Origin: Darksidea phi
Lineage: Eukaryota; Ascomycota; Dothideomycetes; Pleosporales; Lentitheciaceae
DNA: 64,000 nt
Direction: 5' to 3'
NCBI GenBank assembly: GCA_030770425.1
Contig: JASJFT010000139.1
Span: 56,150 to 120,149 of the forward strand
A program made the position numbers and the translations under genes. Under the pieces are notes generated by a model. It searched no databases. It was not told the origin of the DNA and saw only the letters and a list, made by a program, of their open reading frames with translations. Every line of letters starts with the position of its first letter. Within the stretch, counting starts at the first letter, position 1. Of this stretch, positions 11,129-25,467 are shown in pieces.

Positions 11129-12279
11129 GTCAACAACACATCCTCATTAATTCTTGCTGCAATAGCAAACTGCGACAACCTTATGGCCAGAGCGGGTGGG
11201 CCACCTTCCTGCTAGGGGTGGCAACATCAAATGGGTAATGTTTCCTTTATGGGGTATCAACTGAGTAGCAGCCATCGCGTCGTTAAACCCGCGGAATAAC
11301 CCAAAAAGGTGATATAAAAAGGTATTTCGTCGCGACTACCTTGAAACACAAGAAGCTTGTTGGTTACAGTCATTGCCTGAGGCGTCACGGCATGAATGGC
11401 AACAACCCGAGCCTCATGAAAGAAGGCGTGGCACACATTAAATAAAACTTCTTTCGATAAAGAAAGATAGTTTATCAAAGCTAGAAGAAAGTGAAATCGA
11501 AATAGAGAGATTAATAGAGATAGCCTATTACTTATAAGTTTTAGAAATGGATAAGGTCTATTTGTTAGTAGAAGTTTACTTTCGAATACTAATAAATAGT
11601 ATGTAAATTTTGATTTAAATTGAGTGACGACCCGGAAGATACCTGCGACCCGAAAGAGGTCCTTAGGTCTTGCGAGGCTGAAGCATTCGAAGATCAAGTT
11701 TGAATGGTCTGTGAAACATTTCCGCACTAAGAATACCATTAAGACATGCTAAAGACAGATACTTCGCATAAGCTTGACGAGTCCGTTTCTAGGACGCTGC
11801 CGAATTAGAGTTCGAATTCTTAGACGAGTAAATATAAGGCGTATTGACGCCACGGAGTCCGAGGAAGATTACCGTCACGCCTATATCGAGGCCGGCGGAG
11901 GAAGCGTATGTTTCGATGGTCTGAGAAAGAGCGTGTCAATATAAAGGTTTGTATCCCCGTCTGGTGTGGTACTTGAGTTACGAACTCATGAGCATGAGAT
12001 ACCAAAAGCGCTTCTAGGAAACGAGCAGGGCGTCTTAATCATCCGGATTATGACAAACAGTCATCTGAATTGTAACAAATGATCATCCATCGCATTGCAC
12101 GTTGTCTCATTCCGAAGAAGTACGGAAAGGTCTCAAGGTGCATTCAGAGGCGAAGAGTTGCATATAGTCCCAATTTAAGATCAACTAACAACCTGCCACA
12201 TGTGATTCTAAATACATGAAATAGCTCAGACCAAAAGGATCCTCCGAAAGCCTTTCCGCCGCTATCATATAGGTGGAGT
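11129..12279. repeat. Dispersed repeat copy 2 and flanks
   Basis: 11260-11450 is an inverted copy of 7843-8030 and shares about 90 bp with 59258-59350. On the minus strand 11739-11257 is an open frame of 160 codons that includes FHEARVVAIHAVTPQAMTV and ends in WLLLS; the matching part of copy 1 is interrupted, so this may be the least damaged remnant of a repeated coding unit. I cannot name it. 11760-12279 shows no gene. Confidence 0.5.
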
Positions 12280-12564
12280 TCAGGCACTAGTGACATTGCG
12301 CACGCCTAGATTGCTAGAGTTATCGCGGTCGCTGTCGACGCGAGGGTCGAGCATGTTGCCAGTCGCGGTGTTGTGAGGGCCGGTATGGGTTTTGTTTGTT
12401 GGGACGGTGGCATCGCGCGCACCCATATTGCTGGAGTTGTCGCGGTCGCTGTCGATGCGAGGATCGAGTCGATTGGCAGTCTGAGACTCGTGAGGTCCAG
12501 AGTGCTCTTTCGTGTGCTCGGTAGGGTGAGCAACTTTGTGCATGGCCTCTTTAGCTTTCTGCAT
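12280..12564 (-). CDS. Small hydrophilic repeat protein
   Basis: 94 aa from the ATG at 12564. The protein is very hydrophilic, without signal peptide or membrane segment, and contains two tandem copies of a roughly 31-residue unit: GPHESQTANRLDPRIDSDRD and GPHNTATGNMLDPRVDSDRD, each followed by NSSN-x-G-x-R. Small soluble fungal proteins with LDPRVDSDRD-like stretches are common and look like hydrophilins or stress-linked disordered proteins, but the function is not established. An upstream in-frame extension exists (to 12660), but the ATG at 12564 opens the hydrophilic part. Confidence 0.65.
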   Translation of the reverse strand: MQKAKEAMHKVAHPTEHTKEHSGPHESQTANRLDPRIDSDRDNSSNMGARDATVPTNKTHTGPHNTATGNMLDPRVDSDRDNSSNLGVRNVTSA

Positions 12565-14984
12565 TGTAACGATGGCTAAGGGGTACTCGATTTGAAATGA
12601 ACAGCCAAGTTGATGACAAGTATGAACAGTGACTTGTATTGATAAGTGGTAAGGTCTCAAACAAATGTCAACTGGCAGAGCTATTCATACTTGTAGCCAG
12701 ATCCGACGTCATACTGTCATAATGAATGCTGCGCAGCCAAGATATGAGATCTTGTAAGAATGATGTTTTGTGCTCCCAGTTTGACGGAGTCTTCGTTCGA
12801 TGCCAATTCGTTCGGCACATTTACCCGAACACCCGTGCCTAGATAATCCCACGTGTTCCTTGCACAAGTATCACTCATTAGCAATTCTGACATAATTATA
12901 CTTTCCGGGTCGTGGGTTTAGATTTAGATATTATATGACGCAAAAGTACCATAGTAAGGCTTTCGCTATCCGGATGTGTCCTAGAAGCCTACTCGCTCCG
13001 CATTTTCTCCCGCGTGTGCGAGGCGCTCCTTGTCTAGACGCAATCCAATCCAAATACTGGTAATGCATAAGCTGGTATAAACATATATAAGATATGCTTC
13101 TGCGTGTAGTCTAATGTGCATCTTATGTGCTAACTAGAAGTAGATGTGTCTTATTGTAAGCTTGGAAACCAGCTATATCGGTACCAAAACGGTCCTTATC
13201 TTACTACGGGATCTACTTTTTGATCCCTCATGAACTGGCTTCGGTTCTGGCGCAACAATGAGGTACGACCACTTCACTCCCTCCCTTCCCCCTTATTTTT
13301 CTATCTCATCTATTCTAACACGGTCTAGGACTCTATTCAAGTTTTATACCGCTGCGGCGGAATTCTCTCGCCGAATTAGGTAGGTCATATTTCAGCAACT
13401 TTTGAGCGGGCTTCTTGTAATAATATAGCGAAGAGTTGACATAGAATACTAGCGAAGTAGGGTTGTAGTCGATATCTTCGTTTAAAAGGCCGCGCTTTGA
13501 GAGTAGACGGGTAGTAAACATTAAAAAAAAGGGACTGAAAAGGCGTTTTGCGATTGACTTGTGAAACGATTACGATGCACATAGGGTTGGAAACTATGGT
13601 TGAGGAATAATCGATTCATTCCATTCAGAATACTACGAAGCGACTGGCGAATGTTTTTCGTATCATGGCATTTGTTTGCATAAAATGTACCGCAGGCGAG
13701 TCGCACACCCTAAATACGCCATAATATCGACTACCTACGACTCGATTGCATTCTATATCAGTCGCTTTCTACGCGCTTCGCCATCACACCACGGTTGTGA
13801 TACTCTATCACCTCAGCACTCATTCATTATGCGTACTATCGATCCCTTCTCTGCGCTCTCTGTGGCGGCCAGCCGGATCTTTACCATTACATTTTCGTAC
13901 CGCTAAGTGTCTCGACCGTTGGGCAAAGAGACAGCCGCTGTTTTCAGGCGCCTTTCTGCTATTTATTAGCCTGAGGCTTCATCTGATAACCTATCTGCCG
14001 AAGTCAAAACGAACAATACCTTCCAGTTGAGCAATGTGCACTGTACTATCCCACTCTCTTCATAACCCCTATCGGACGCCGGCGAGGCTGCCAACGAGCT
14101 CCTCGAGATGGCAGCTCGATTAGGGATGATCCAGTGAACCAAATCCCTAGCCGCAGTCGCATCTTCAAGGCTATCATTACCCATTTCCCCGCCCGTCTGT
14201 ATATCTCTATCAAGACGGTTCTTGCTAGATTCTTTAGCGGCAGGTTTCCTGGCACCCTACTTTGGTCTTCTGTGTCTTTATCGCGGTTTCATTCCCATAT
14301 TCATCGGTCATCTTTACGGACCTGTGAAGCGCAGATGTTCCCCCCTTCTCCGCTACCCTGCGCTTTCTCTCTCTCACAATCTCCACCTCGACTTGCTTCA
14401 TATTTCCATTTCTGACCCGATGTATCTCCACAATATCTTTCGCGCTCCTGCCTCGCCCTTCAAGCTAATTCCTTAACTTTTTGCCTGTAGTACGTCTGCC
14501 CATGACATGCCTGAGAATCGGGTGTTGAGATGTTGCATAGGTACATCCGGTTCAACTATATTGTTCAAGAGCATTGCTCCTGAGAAATAGTGGAGCAATA
14601 TGGCTCGTATAAGTTCCGAGTCCCCAGAGACTGCCGTGCCCATGTCGCAATCGAGGGCAACTGCAGCGCAGACGTCTTTACCTTGACCAACTATACTCCG
14701 CTACAAGACTTGGCGATAACGAATAGTACATGATCGTAATTGAGAGCTGTGCTGTAGAAAATTAAGCTCCCACTACACTTAGTAAGGCGGTTGTAGCGCG
14801 GGCGTTGGCGGATCCAGCTGTGGTAGAACTAATGAAAAAGACGGCCAGTTCGTATAAAGAAAGTTGAATAAAGGGCAGCGAAGACTACTACCCGAATAGG
14901 CTCCTTGATGTCTGAAGCCTGGAATCTCGCATCCTCCGGCCGATTAAAACAAATGTTGAACTACCAGCTAAGGACAATCGATAT
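12565..14984. other. Gene-poor stretch, possible decayed minus-strand ORF
   Basis: No intact gene seen. Minus strand about 14430-13960 has coding-like pieces (VEIVRERKRRVAEKGG, then KPAAKESSKNRLDRDIQTGG and DSLEDATAARDLVHW) in different frames with stops between, suggesting an old gene fragment that I cannot identify. 12660-13200 and 14430-14980 hold nothing recognisable. Confidence 0.35.
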
Positions 14985-15660
14985 GCCACACTGGGTCGTT
15001 GCTGGGGTGCCAATGCTTCATTATTAGATTCACAACCGAGAATATGGATTTTCTGCACGACGAAATACCGCCGAAATTTCTCCTCCCAAACCTTTGCGAT
15101 GCAATAATAACTTGTCGGCGCCTTCGAATAAGATATCTTTGGATCGACAGCTTATGCGTTCTACAGTCTGGACTGGGGTCAGAGGAGGACTGGCAGACTC
15201 ATGTCGCGACGACGCATGTTATCTACGCCAATTGTGTGCTCAATTTGGCTGTGGCCTAGACGAAGGCGTCTTCGCCGATAGAAACTCATCGTTCGTCCAG
15301 ACCGCCTGTGTCTATGCGTCTGCGAGGATGAACGGCAGAACGGCGCTTACCCTAGTTCGGCTGGCATACGTAGGCTGTGCCTTTCAGGTATCCTGTCGCA
15401 CGCACTCCGGCCAATGTCGGAAGCATTTCGGTTGAGCTTAAAGAACGTCGGGATCCTTTTGACCGGGTTCTCGCCGTCTTGGCCTATCGAGAACGATTGC
15501 TTCGATGATTCTCGGAACATCTATCTGAAGAAAGGACTGTTGGGGCTCTGCGTTATGGAGGAAATGCCGCAGGCAGGAAGCAGTGGGCACAGTTTTCCTG
15601 TAATACACGGTATGCTCCTATCGGAGGTCGGCTCCGACACGTACTAGCGTATAGGGAGCT
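14985..15660 (+). pseudogene. Heterokaryon-incompatibility (HET) domain fragment
   Basis: The plus strand encodes LPNLCDAIITCRRLRIRYLWIDSLC, then DWQTHVATTHVIYANCVLNLAV, the core of the HET domain (compare the family hallmarks 'RYLWIDSLCI', 'DW', 'IY.NA...IAA'). It then meets a TAG, and the expected following segment appears one frame over as DEGVFADRNSSF. No start region with the usual N-terminal lead and no C-terminal part are found. HET-domain genes control non-self recognition in Pezizomycotina. This copy is a broken fragment. Confidence 0.65.
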
Positions 15661-16211
15661 TTTACTGTTTGTTCCTCAAGGTGGCAGTCGCTTTCCGACG
15701 ACGGAATATGGAAGGTGAATTGTAACGATGATTTACGATTCGCCTTCGCCGCCGCAACGCCACAGGAACCCCTGGAAAACCAGGATCCACGCTGTTTGCC
15801 CGGCAACCTAATCAACGCAGCCGCCCAACTGCGCACCACTCACAGCCGCTTCACGACCCCATGCATATCATCCCTGCTACCTCCCCACCAACACCCGCGA
15901 GCGGCCTGCATCCCGAGCTTCCATCTTCATGTCAGCCCCCAGCGAATGTTTCGCGCGTACGTCACCAGTTTCCTGCCAGGGGCTGTTTGTGGCCTTCACA
16001 TTGGCGCACCGTTTGCAAGCTCCCCCGTGCCTGGTCGGCGTGAACGTTGATCCACATGATGCCACATCATGCCGCATAAATGACCCCATGCCGCCCTCCC
16101 GCCCTGCTGCGTTCTATCACAAGGGTTTTGTGGCCCCCTCACGCTCGTTCTTACCTATCTTTCGTTCGTTTACGCCACTCTTCTACCACGGAGTCGTAAC
16201 AGAGTGACGCT
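15661..16211. promoter_or_regulatory. Upstream region of the FAD-linked oxidase
   Basis: Non-coding spacer, C-rich in its last 350 bp as is usual before fungal start codons. No specific operator could be defined. Confidence 0.35.
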
Positions 16212-17687
16212 ATGGGCAACACGAACAGCTCCGCTGTACAGAGTTGCTTGGAGTCGGCGGTCGGCGGCCAGAAGTCCCTTATTGCTTCTTCAGCAACCGT
16301 CGGCTATCAGATCTCGCACGTCAAGCCGTATAATCTAGATATACCGGTCAACCCCGCCGCGGTCACGTATCCGGAGAGCGCGGAGCAGGTTGCTGCGATT
16401 GTCAAGTGTGCCGTCGACAACTCGCTCAAAGTACAGCCGAGATGTGGAGGGCATTCGTACGCGAACTACGGTAAGCTTTCAGATTGGGCAATCGAGATCT
16501 AGGTGCTGATAGTGTGGGTAGGCATTGGCGGTCAAGATAATGCTATCGTCGTCGACCTCAAAAACTTCCAGCAATTCTCCATGGACAAGAATACATGGCA
16601 AGCTACCATCGGCGGCGGTACCCTGCTCGGCGACGTGACAAAACGGCTCCACGAAAACGGCAACCGCGCAATGGCTCACGGCACTTGTCCACAGGTCGGC
16701 ATCGGTGGCCACGCTACAATTGGTGGCTTAGGTCCTCCATCACGCATGTGGGGCTCAGCGCTAGACCACGTTGAAGAAGTGCAAGTCGTACTGGCAAACT
16801 CATCCATCGTCCGCGCATCCGAGAAGCAGAACTCGGACGTCTTCTGGGCGCTGAAAGGCGCAGGAGCGAGCTTCGGCATCATAACCGAATTCAAAGTCCG
16901 CACGCAAGCCGAGCCCGCAGAAACAGTCCTCTACTCATATGGCATCCAAGCCGGCAACGCAGCCGATAAAGCCACCGCCTTCAAGAAATGGCAAGCCCTC
17001 GTCGCAGACCCAACACTGAGTCGCAAATTCGCATCGCAGTTCATCGTGACCGAAATCGGCGTCATCGTCACCGGCACGTATTTCGGTCCCAAAGCCGAGT
17101 TCGACAGCCTGAACATCTCTTCCCGCCTCCCCAATAAGTCCGAGAACGTAATCGTCCTGGACGACTGGCTAGGCGTCGTGGGACACTGGGCTGAAGACAT
17201 CGCACTGGAACTCGTCGGCGGTGCACAGAGTAACTTCTATGCCAAAAGCGCTGCGTATACAAAGGACGATCTCCTCCCGGACGCAGCTGTCGATAAGCTT
17301 TTCCAATACCTCGATTCCACCGACAAAGGCACGCCCATATGGTTCTTGATCTGGGACTTGGCAGGCGGCAAAATAAACGACTACGCTCCCGATGCAACGG
17401 CCTACGGCCATCGCGACGCACTGTTCTACCACCAAGCATACGCCGTTAATCTATTCGGACGCGTGGACGATAAGATCCGTAACTTCTTGTCTGGCTTGAA
17501 TAAGATTGTTACCGATGGCGTGGGTCGCGAGCTTGGTGTGTATGCTGGGTATGTTGATCCTGCGCTGGGAGATAATGGACCAAGGCTGTATTGGGAAGAT
17601 AATTTGCCGAGGTTGCAGAGTATTAAGAAAGCGGTGGATCCGAAGGATATCTTTAAGAATCCGCAGAGTGTCAAGCCGGCGGCTTAG
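16212..17687 (+). CDS. FAD-linked oxidase (BBE / PCMH-type)
   Basis: Exons 16212-16470 and 16522-17687, 474 aa; the 51-nt intron sits inside NYG|IGG. The PCMH FAD-binding domain is clear: QPRCGGHSY with His81, and AHGTCPQVGIGGHATIGG with Cys142. These two residues are the ones that bind FAD covalently in glucooligosaccharide-oxidase-type enzymes, so bicovalent flavin is likely. The C-terminal berberine-bridge segment YWEDNLPRLQSIKKAVDP is intact. Unlike many relatives it has no signal peptide. It begins MGNTNSS, which fits an N-myristoylation site (Gly2, Ser6). The substrate could be a sugar, an alkaloid-like or a polyketide intermediate; annotation as 6-hydroxynicotine oxidase would be over-precise. 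Confidence 0.9.
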
Positions 17688-17988
17688 GCGTTTGTTTGCA
17701 TGATATCGAGTGTGCACTCTGAAAAGAAAGGTTCCTTTTCATGATATTTCTGCACACAGGGCTGGGTAGGTGTCACGGGAATAATTGAGAGAGCCTGATG
17801 TTAATAATTAGCGGATACCCAATACCAGCGATTCTTTCCCTTTACACATGTCAAATGCAAGATGCCCGAGTGAAGATTATCCCATTCACACTCACCCCCA
17901 ACGCCTGTCCAATGCTCTGCATATCATATCATACATATCATACATGTCCCCGCTAGCCCAACCAACCCAAACATCCATCTGCCCTACC

Positions 17989-18445
17989 CTACCGAACCTT
18001 AGGAAACACAGGCCTCCTCCCAACCGCCAAAGCGACCCACCCCCCAATCAAACACAACCCCCCCAGCGGCGTAACCGGACCCAACGCCTTAAACCGCAGC
18101 GGATCCAACACCAACAAATATATACTGCCACTGAACATGGTCATACCGGCGGTGAAGAGCGACATAGCGAGTGTATTTTGCGGTGCCGCGACGGAAGCGA
18201 GGGTTAGAACGGCGGAGTGGATGAGCTGGTAAAGGTGGTTAGCCGGGGGTAGCGGTTGGGTTGGTGGGAAGGAGAGAAATGGATCGGATGTGAAAAGGAG
18301 GGCTGACTTGGTACTGTGCTGCTGTGCCCCAGTTTGTAAGACGCGCTGGGTCGGCGATGCGTTTCTTGAGGCCGTGGGCGCCGAATGCGCCGAGCATGAC
18401 GCTGGAGGCGCCGTAGAGGCAGCCGATTGTCCAGAAGGGCGGCAT
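17989..18445 (-). CDS. DUF423 / TMEM256-like small membrane protein
   Basis: Two exons, 18445-18308 and 18225-17989, 124 aa. The N-terminus GASSVMLGAFGAHGLKKR and the joint AAQYQ|LIHSAVL are hallmarks of the DUF423 (bacterial YgdD, animal TMEM256) family; three or four hydrophobic segments follow, with SGSIYLLVL and a last helix ending in basic residues. Function is unknown in all kingdoms; it is an integral membrane protein. The intron has a GTCAGC donor and a CTAACC branch site. It lies downstream of, and on the same strand as, PRMT5, 281 bp away. Confidence 0.85.
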
Positions 18446-18726
18446 TGCGCTTGTGTTACGTTGGGTTGGTACTGAAGGAACTTAATTGAGGAAAGAGGAG
18501 GGGAATTGCGTGATGGCCGAAGAGAGATGGCACTGGCCGCTCCGCTTGGTCTGTGCATGGAAAGTGGGACATCATGGCTTCGAGACTTCAACGTTGATTC
18601 AACTGTAGATGGAATGATTATCTCTTCTGTGGACTAAGTCATGTTTTGTGAGATACCGCGTCAGGCATGAACATCAAGATGCCATTCTTCCCAATCATGT
18701 CATGCAACCAATTGGACATTACACCG

Positions 18727-21398
18727 CTACATCAAGCACCCATTGCTCTTGCTCGAGTGCAGATCTGAGATACCGAGATGAATTCGTTGGCCATTTATTG
18801 TGATGAAGCTCTCCACAAGCCATTCGTACCAAACCTTCCGATCATCCGTCTGCCGCCACATGCTGACCTCAATCTCCGAATTGGCTGGGAGATAGATCGG
18901 CGACTGCATACGTATGAGCGAGACCATCCAAACTAGAAGAAGAAATTCGAAACTTACTTTGAGAGGAAAGAAGATTGGGAACCACGAGATCATGTCCTTG
19001 CTCTTGTCATCCATGGTGACAGGATTTGTACTCAGTTCCACAGGTCCCTCCGAGCCGCTATATAGTACCGTCTCGAAGTATCCGCCAAGACCGTGGCAAA
19101 CGCCCTGGTCCTGAATCGGGAAGGTAGCTTTGCAAAAGCGGTAGTTGTGCTCGTTCGCACCGTCACCGCCAGTAAACCCACCTCCACCACCGACTGCTGA
19201 CCCCCCGCGGCGGAGCGATGATTGTGCAAGCACTGTTAGAGGTAGCGGATGCGTAAACTCCCAGGCGGTATGTACAATCGGCGCAAGCGGGGCATCTAGG
19301 TTGAACTGGTTCATCTTTGTGCCGTTGGATAGCTGGGCGGGAACTTCCGATTGGTCAGGCTGGACTGAGAGATAGTCAAATTGTGAGAGCATGACCACCC
19401 ATGGGATATCAAAAGCGCTACCATCGCCGCTCGTACTCCTTGAGTAGAGGTCCGCCCAGATCTTCGGTGTTGAAAGGGGTGTGAAGTGCGCCGTGTAGCT
19501 GCTTGGGATCGAGATGCCGTGCTGGGGATTAAGCACATGCTGTACGCCATCAAGACATTCGGGTGATAGCTCGTTGTCCGCAAAACTTCCGAGTAGTTCG
19601 CTGACCAGAATGTCGACCTGGCCAAACGTGCCGTCAGACTTCGTAGGGCCTTTCCAAGCTCGCATGTCCGTCTTGACAACCGTAACCTGCCCTTCCCAGG
19701 TCTCGACGTTGCGCCGTAGTAGAAGAACATATGCGTTAGGATTCTTCTCAATGGCGTAGACGCGTACCGGAACACCGGTGCTCTGGCTGGCTTGCAATGC
19801 GCGCGTGACAAGCGGCCCGCGACCTGAACCTACCACAGCTATGACCACGGCGCCATCTTCAGAGCTTGTCGATTTTTGCTGGCCCTGCCAGTCCCGCAGT
19901 GCTTGCGCTATTGCTTGTTCATACCAAGCGTACTTGATGGGGTCCTTCTCGAAGACTTCATAGGTGATCGATTCAAGGTTGTCCGTCAAGGGTTGTAGCG
20001 GGCTTTGCAGGTAGTCCTGAAAGCCGCCGCCAAATCGCTCGAGTTGTGTCTTGGGAGGTTGATGCCTCTGTAGGTGTCGCAGGTAGCTCAGATGCGGCGT
20101 CGGATCGTTGCTGCTGGTCTTTTTGCCCAATTTCTTTGCAACTTGTGCGGCTTCGGCCGGCGTGGGAGAAGTTGCGACTGATGAGCCAGGACTGGGTGCA
20201 TCGGCGGCGACGTCTGGCGACAGATGACCCGTAGAGTATGACATGATCATGTCGGGGTCGTCCACACCCGGGATTGGACCGATATCCGTAAGGAGGATCC
20301 AAGGGGCGGTTCTCAAACGCATGCAGCGAAAGATGAAGAGCTGGTGTGCCCTATGGAGGACGGGAAAGCCTCGGTGGTTCACAACGAAGGAAGTGGCTGG
20401 TATATTAAGGAGGCGTATTGGTTCAGAGTACCACCGCGATTGGAGTGCCGTGGAAGGCATCCTGCGAGGCAGTCCGAGAGCTGGCGGCTATTAGATTCTA
20501 GATGCCTACGTTGTAATCACAAAGGAGAGCTGGACGTAGTCGGGAGATTGTGACATAAGATAGATTGCATTCTTACCAACTGACAGCCGGTTAGGGTATC
20601 TACAGATAGATCGAATAGTGTTCCACGCATCCCAAGTACTGAAAGAATCGGCCTTCTTTGAGCGACCATTGCTCTGCCCGTCGTAATCGGGATGGACAAA
20701 GCGTGTAAGATCACCGAGGTCCACATCATCACTGGTAGACTTGGTACCTTCCATAGGCAACAGGACGTGAAGTTGGATGTAGCCTGCGGTGGAAAGTGCC
20801 TCCTTGATCGCCCGTGCATATTGAGCGATACCAGTGGCTCCGTTGGACAGACGTGGGCCTGGCACGACAACAGTGACGACTCCGCAAAAGGCAGCGTATG
20901 CGATTTCTAAGTGGAAAACCTGTCTCGAGAGATACGCAACGACGGGGTCAGGCGAGCCCAGGTCTATCCAGGAGCTTGTGAATGTGAGGAGCTGAGAGAT
21001 GGTATCGCTGGGTGTCAAAGGCGTATCAATGTTCTCGAGCGCGGGTATGAGGGGCAGCGGTTGCGCCTGCGGAGAATCGGAGACAGCCTGGTTGTAGGAG
21101 CTGAGGAGGCTAAGGACACGGGAGTGGAAGTGGGCGTTTGTGATCGGCGTGGTGAGCATATCATACTACGGAGTCTTAGTCTAGTCTCGCCAACTTCATG
21201 CTGTAAGCAAGAGAGGGGCGTTCACCCCGCAGAAGGATGATAGTAGAGTGCAGCCCACATTTCTGTAGCCGCAAGACTCACCCCTAGATCCTGAGCATGG
21301 TGAACGAGCTCTGCTGACACGGGCAGCGGGCGCTTCGTCGCGTGTTCGCCAATGTAGAACATAGGCAGCACCTCGCCCATGTTGGGTGGGGAGTCCAT
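18727..21398 (-). CDS. Protein arginine N-methyltransferase 5 (PRMT5/Skb1/Hsl7)
   Basis: Four exons: 21398-21282, 21165-20577, 20480-18958 and 18903-18727; 801 aa. The N-terminal TIM-barrel has DMLTTPITNAHFHSRV. The PRMT5-specific linker reads YLQSPLQPLTDNLES and TYEVFEKDPIKY, whose Phe (about 412) directs symmetric dimethylation. SAM motif I is VVGSGRGPL (about 450), the double-E loop SELLGSFADNELSPE (about 529-539), and the beta-barrel ends near the C-terminus. The enzyme makes symmetric dimethylarginine on Sm proteins, histones and others. Inserts (residues about 325-365, rich in Ser/Pro/Ala, and a Gly-rich loop near 675) explain a length greater than the human protein. Phase and donor/acceptor sites agree at every splice. 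Confidence 0.95.
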
Positions 21399-21669
21399 GG
21401 CACTTCCTGTGTACACTGGTTGCTGCTGCTCTGATAGTCGAAGAAGCGCACCGGTCCGGGGCCAAAGTAGCAGAAGCTGGATGAGCTCGTGCCCAGGGAT
21501 TTGGGTTGTCTGTAGCTACATGGTGCCTGGCGGTGAAATGTCCTCCGCTCGCTCGTGTCGGTGCGACCCTCCAACGCCAAGCCCCGGCCCAAACCGCTCC
21601 GTCTTCCGGCGCGTCAACTTTTTCGAACCATCCAAACGCCGCCATCAAGTCCCCGCAACCGTCACCAAA
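21399..21669. promoter_or_regulatory. Divergent promoter between PRMT5 and Prp43
   Basis: The two start codons are 271 bp apart on opposite strands, so the upstream elements must lie here or in the 5' transcribed parts. C/T-rich tracts occur before the Prp43 ATG. No defined factor site could be called. Confidence 0.5.
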
Positions 21670-24212
<2,543 letters not shown>

Positions 24213-24645
24213 TCGCGCGAGGTGACGTTTTTGCCCGTTGAGAAGCTCGGCGTATCACTACATCTTGGTACGGATATGACGGAGAGTTCGCGAGGTCCTA
24301 TCATAGCATCTACGAGGTGATGTGTGAGGAAGATGAGCAGGCATGGGAATAATGGCTAGGTGTAGAACAGGCGTTCGATCCTTCCTAGCTTCTGAGTTGC
24401 ATATAGAATAAGGATCTCAACCATCGCGGAGTGTTCCGCAAGGAAAACTCCAACTCTGAGACATGCTCCACCCAGTAATTAACATTATAATGATCCTCTT
24501 TCCACACATTGACCTTCGATCTCGGACCTCTTGGCATCGGCGAAATCTCTCACAAACCTCCGACAACTCCAAACTTTTTTCGAGCTCACAGCTGTCGCGT
24601 CGCAAACCACATCACCGCGCCAATTCTGCCTCTACCCACAGAAAA
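24213..24645. promoter_or_regulatory. Prp43 3' flank and Rpa43 promoter
   Basis: 433 bp between two plus-strand genes. No coding signal. Confidence 0.4.
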
Positions 24646-25467
24646 ATGGCGCCGATTCAAACGGACGATTACCCTCTCCTCCACATCGAACGCATATCGC
24701 AATACGTCTCCCTCCCACCCGCATCTCTCCACACCCCGCTCCCCGCCATCTGCGCCGAGATATACAGTCCCCTCCTACTAGGCTACTACGCGCCCGTCAA
24801 AGGCATAGTTCTCGCATACTCGGACGTAAAACTAAGCGATGAGCCCCCACCCTCAACGCTTGCGCCGCCGTCGAAGAAGCGAAAACGGCATCACCACCGG
24901 GTCGAAGCCGCCTCCACCTCCGACGATGAAACGCAGAATAATAGCGATGAAGAGGGTATAGTCCTTCTCCGCCAAATCGACGAATACGCAGCCCCCTTCC
25001 TGTGGGCTACAGCCAGTCTGCTTGTCTGGCGTCCCCAAACACATACACCCGTCCCCGCAACAGTCACGCATTCCTCCGCGACACACATCACGCTCTCCCA
25101 TCTCAACACCTTCCCCATCAGCATCCTCAAGGACCAATTACCCCCCGACTGGTCCTGGCACCAAGAATCTCAGAACCAGAATGGCAAGGGCTGGGATGGG
25201 AGGATTGCGGATGAGGGGGGTTGGTGGGTTGATGGCGAGTTGGACATTGTGCAGGTGGGGAGGACGTTGTGTGTTTGGATCCGTAGTTGGGAAGCTAGAG
25301 GGAGTGGGGAGGGTGGGAAGGGTGGGAGGGGGTTTTTGGGGATTGTGGGGAGTTTGCTGGGGCCTGCGGGGAGTGGAAGTGGGCTGGGACAGAGTAGGGG
25401 GAAGGGGGTCGTGAGGACGATGGAGCAGGGCATTAGACAGAACGGGCAGGTTGTTGAGGTGGATTGA
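24646..25467 (+). CDS. RNA polymerase I subunit Rpa43-like
   Basis: Single exon, 273 aa, starting at MAPIQTDDYPLLHIERI. The N-terminal SHS2/Rpb7-N-like domain shows AICAEIYSPLLLGYYAPVKG and VLAYSDVKL, the pattern of RPA43, the Pol I partner that contacts Rpa14 and Rrn3. A Lys/Arg/His-rich then acidic insert (SKKRKRHHHR, SDDETQNNSDEE; about residues 85-108) precedes an OB-fold half beginning QIDEYAAPFLWATASLLVW with WWVDGELDIVQVG later. The C-terminal 50 residues are Gly-rich and less typical. An in-frame upstream extension to 24463 exists, but the ATG at 24646 follows an A-rich context and matches the usual start. Confidence 0.85.
   Translation: MAPIQTDDYPLLHIERISQYVSLPPASLHTPLPAICAEIYSPLLLGYYAPVKGIVLAYSDVKLSDEPPPSTLAPPSKKRKRHHHRVEAASTSDDETQNNSDEEGIVLLRQIDEYAAPFLWATASLLVWRPQTHTPVPATVTHSSATHITLSHLNTFPISILKDQLPPDWSWHQESQNQNGKGWDGRIADEGGWWVDGELDIVQVGRTLCVWIRSWEARGSGEGGKGGRGFLGIVGSLLGPAGSGSGLGQSRGKGVVRTMEQGIRQNGQVVEVD

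Noticed and set aside
13333..14030. Several short open frames on both strands
   Set aside because: No start context, no domain, no splice partner.
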